From: an uncultured Bacteroidales bacterium
Lineage (GTDB): Bacteria; Bacteroidota; Bacteroidia; Bacteroidales; WCHB1-69
Reading direction: 5' to 3'
Assembly (NCBI GenBank): GCA_900316305.1
Contig: ONCM01000035.1
Coordinates: 1-47,461 of the forward strand
Length of the DNA stretch: 47,461 nucleotides
In this document: positions 46,798 to 47,461 of the stretch, piece after piece
Layout of the letters: each line of letters begins with the position of its first letter
How positions within the stretch are numbered: the stretch's first letter is position 1
Translations under genes and position numbers: made by a program
Notes under the pieces: model-generated
Databases searched by the model: none
Told to the model about the DNA's origin: nothing
The model's input: the letters and a program-made list of their open reading frames with translations, nothing else

Positions 46798-47083
46798 ATA
46801 TCAGTATTTTATCACGGTTAGCTGTTTCTGCGGCATACGGGCGGAGAGTACCTTCTACCACCAAATCGACCTCACGTCCGAGCAATTCCTGCAAATCCAT
46901 CAGCATCCCACCGTGTGTAAACAGTGTGAAGGGTTTGCCGGAATAGTCGGGCACGAAAAGGATATCCACATCGCTTCTCGAGGTCTCCTCGCCACGGGCG
47001 AAGGAACCGAAAAGCCAAGCCTTCAAGACGGACTGCGTCTCAAAGTAGTCGGCAATAACCTTTTTCATCATTTCGGTGCTCAT
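46781..47083 (-). CDS. Minimal nucleotidyltransferase (MNT) domain protein
   Basis: 100 residues. The polymerase-beta-type motif GSFARGEETSRSDVDILF (GSxxRG...DxD) is intact, with a third Asp in VDLVVEG. Such proteins are usually paired with a HepT toxin, which they inactivate by AMPylation. Here no HepT is seen; the following frame is an Rpn-like tail. It may therefore be an orphan antitoxin or belong to a rearranged module. The promoter is at 47109-47116. Confidence 0.85.
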   Translation of the reverse strand: MSTEMMKKVIADYFETQSVLKAWLFGSFARGEETSRSDVDILFVPDYSGKPFTLFTHGGMLMDLQELLGREVDLVVEGTLRPYAAETANRDKILIYERKS

Positions 47084-47108
47084 ACGTTTCCGCTTTTAAA
47101 TCAGACTG

Positions 47109-47116
47109 CAAAAATA
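47109..47116 (-). promoter_or_regulatory. -7 promoter element for the MNT gene
   Basis: Minus-strand TATTTTTG 25 bases before the start codon, directly beside the inverted repeat at 47125-47172. Confidence 0.65.
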
Positions 47117-47124
47117 ATAAAAAT

Positions 47125-47172
47125 GTTGCGCACAAACAATATTTTTCAAAAATAGTGTTGTTTGCGCGCAAC
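47125..47172. repeat. Long near-perfect inverted repeat upstream of the MNT gene
   Basis: Arms of about 22-25 bases run from GTTGCGC to CGCGCAAC, with one mismatch, one 3-nt bulge and a single-base centre (TATTTTTCAAAAATA). It sits at the -35 side of the MNT promoter, where an operator would lie. It could equally be a stem in a transcript from the neighbouring gene. Confidence 0.7.
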
Positions 47173-47226
47173 AATATTTGTCGGTTATATGTCTTTGTCC
47201 GTTAGTTAAATAAAGAAACCAGCCAA

Positions 47227-47461
47227 TCAGTCGATATATGACCAAAGGTAAAACCAAATGATAATGAATACCACGGCAAGGAAAATGTAACAGGCCGAAA
47301 TCATAAGGGTAGTGAACTTCTTGAACTTGAATTCATTGACCATATTCCAAAGATTCAAAGGTAATCCCGTGAAAATCAACACAATAAAATTGTAAAATCC
47401 CATCACCAAACAAATAAAAAACATTTGGGAAGGATATGAAATTTGACCAACAGGAATATTC
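47227..47461 (-). CDS. Small membrane protein, 5' end outside window
   Basis: At least 77 residues. The frame remains open to the last base (NIPVGQISYPSQMFFICLVM), so the gene probably starts beyond the window; an internal ATG at 47424 would give 65 residues. Two hydrophobic segments: MFFICLVMGFYNFIVLIFTG and ISACYIFLAVVFIIIWFYLW. The C-terminal half is duplicated, in decayed form, at 45860-45976. Confidence 0.6.
   Translation of the reverse strand, partial: NIPVGQISYPSQMFFICLVMGFYNFIVLIFTGLPLNLWNMVNEFKFKKFTTLMISACYIFLAVVFIIIWFYLWSYID

Overview
The window looks like a chromosomal segment of a Bacteroidota species, most likely order Bacteroidales and probably host-associated and uncultured. 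The reasons are: (i) at least twenty gene starts are preceded by the Bacteroidota -7 promoter element TAnnTTTG, often seen on the opposite strand as GGCAAAAATA; (ii) Shine-Dalgarno sequences are weak or absent; (iii) families typical of the phylum occur (secreted SUMF1 proteins, DUF4421, DUF2807, RhuM, DUF3791/DUF3990, many Spase II lipoproteins). No rRNA, tRNA, plasmid or phage genes were seen. The genus cannot be named from the sequence alone.

Layout. 1-1394: 3' part of an ECF sigma factor and two small membrane proteins. 1378-6085: a RhuM-type protein, two unknown proteins and a secreted SUMF1 protein. 6150-8186: purB and upp. 8190-11983: an MBOAT/AlgX-like O-acetylation pair and a DUF1295 membrane enzyme. 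12081-12734: a HAD phosphatase. 16762 to 12855 (minus): a second ECF sigma operon with two lipoproteins, a single-pass protein and an outer-membrane barrel. 16864-23191: a lipoprotein, a DUF2807 protein, a lipoprotein flavodoxin, an alpha/beta hydrolase, an acyltransferase and a CAT-like acetyltransferase. 23260-26200: a REP-type transposase region. 26207-30852: an erythromycin-esterase-like protein, glycerate kinase, a DUF4421 protein and an M28 peptidase. 30960-41315: mixed metabolic and surface genes. 41461-42376: a DUF3791/DUF3990 toxin-antitoxin-like cassette. 43407-45671: a short UvrA paralogue. 45860-47461: decayed or partial small genes and a minimal nucleotidyltransferase.

The most unusual feature is the repeat biology. 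A single-domain HUH/Y1 (RAYT-like) transposase at 23478-24791 sits among 25 same-orientation copies of the 19-bp palindrome GTTGCGTTAACAACGCAAC (loop AAC, AGC or GGC). Five copies lie in its leader. Seven are inside its own reading frame as exact 45-bp (15-codon) units placed between the HUH motif and the catalytic tyrosine. The rest fill every intergenic gap out to 26.2 kb, and one copy supplies the last codons of a neighbouring gene. Three of the intergenic arrays share one plan: a first unit with a GGC loop followed by four AAC-loop units.

Three further palindromic families are scattered through the window. Family A has GTAGAGACG...CGTCTCTAC arms (six copies, three inside genes). Family B is a modular triple hairpin with conserved 23-nt and 12-nt spacers. 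Family C is a double hairpin with a 12-nt spacer. Several copies lie inside genes, where they encode extra peptide in signal peptides, linkers or C-termini. The region therefore looks like a natural case of palindromic elements that insert into proteins without breaking frame, with a candidate mobilising enzyme next to one family.
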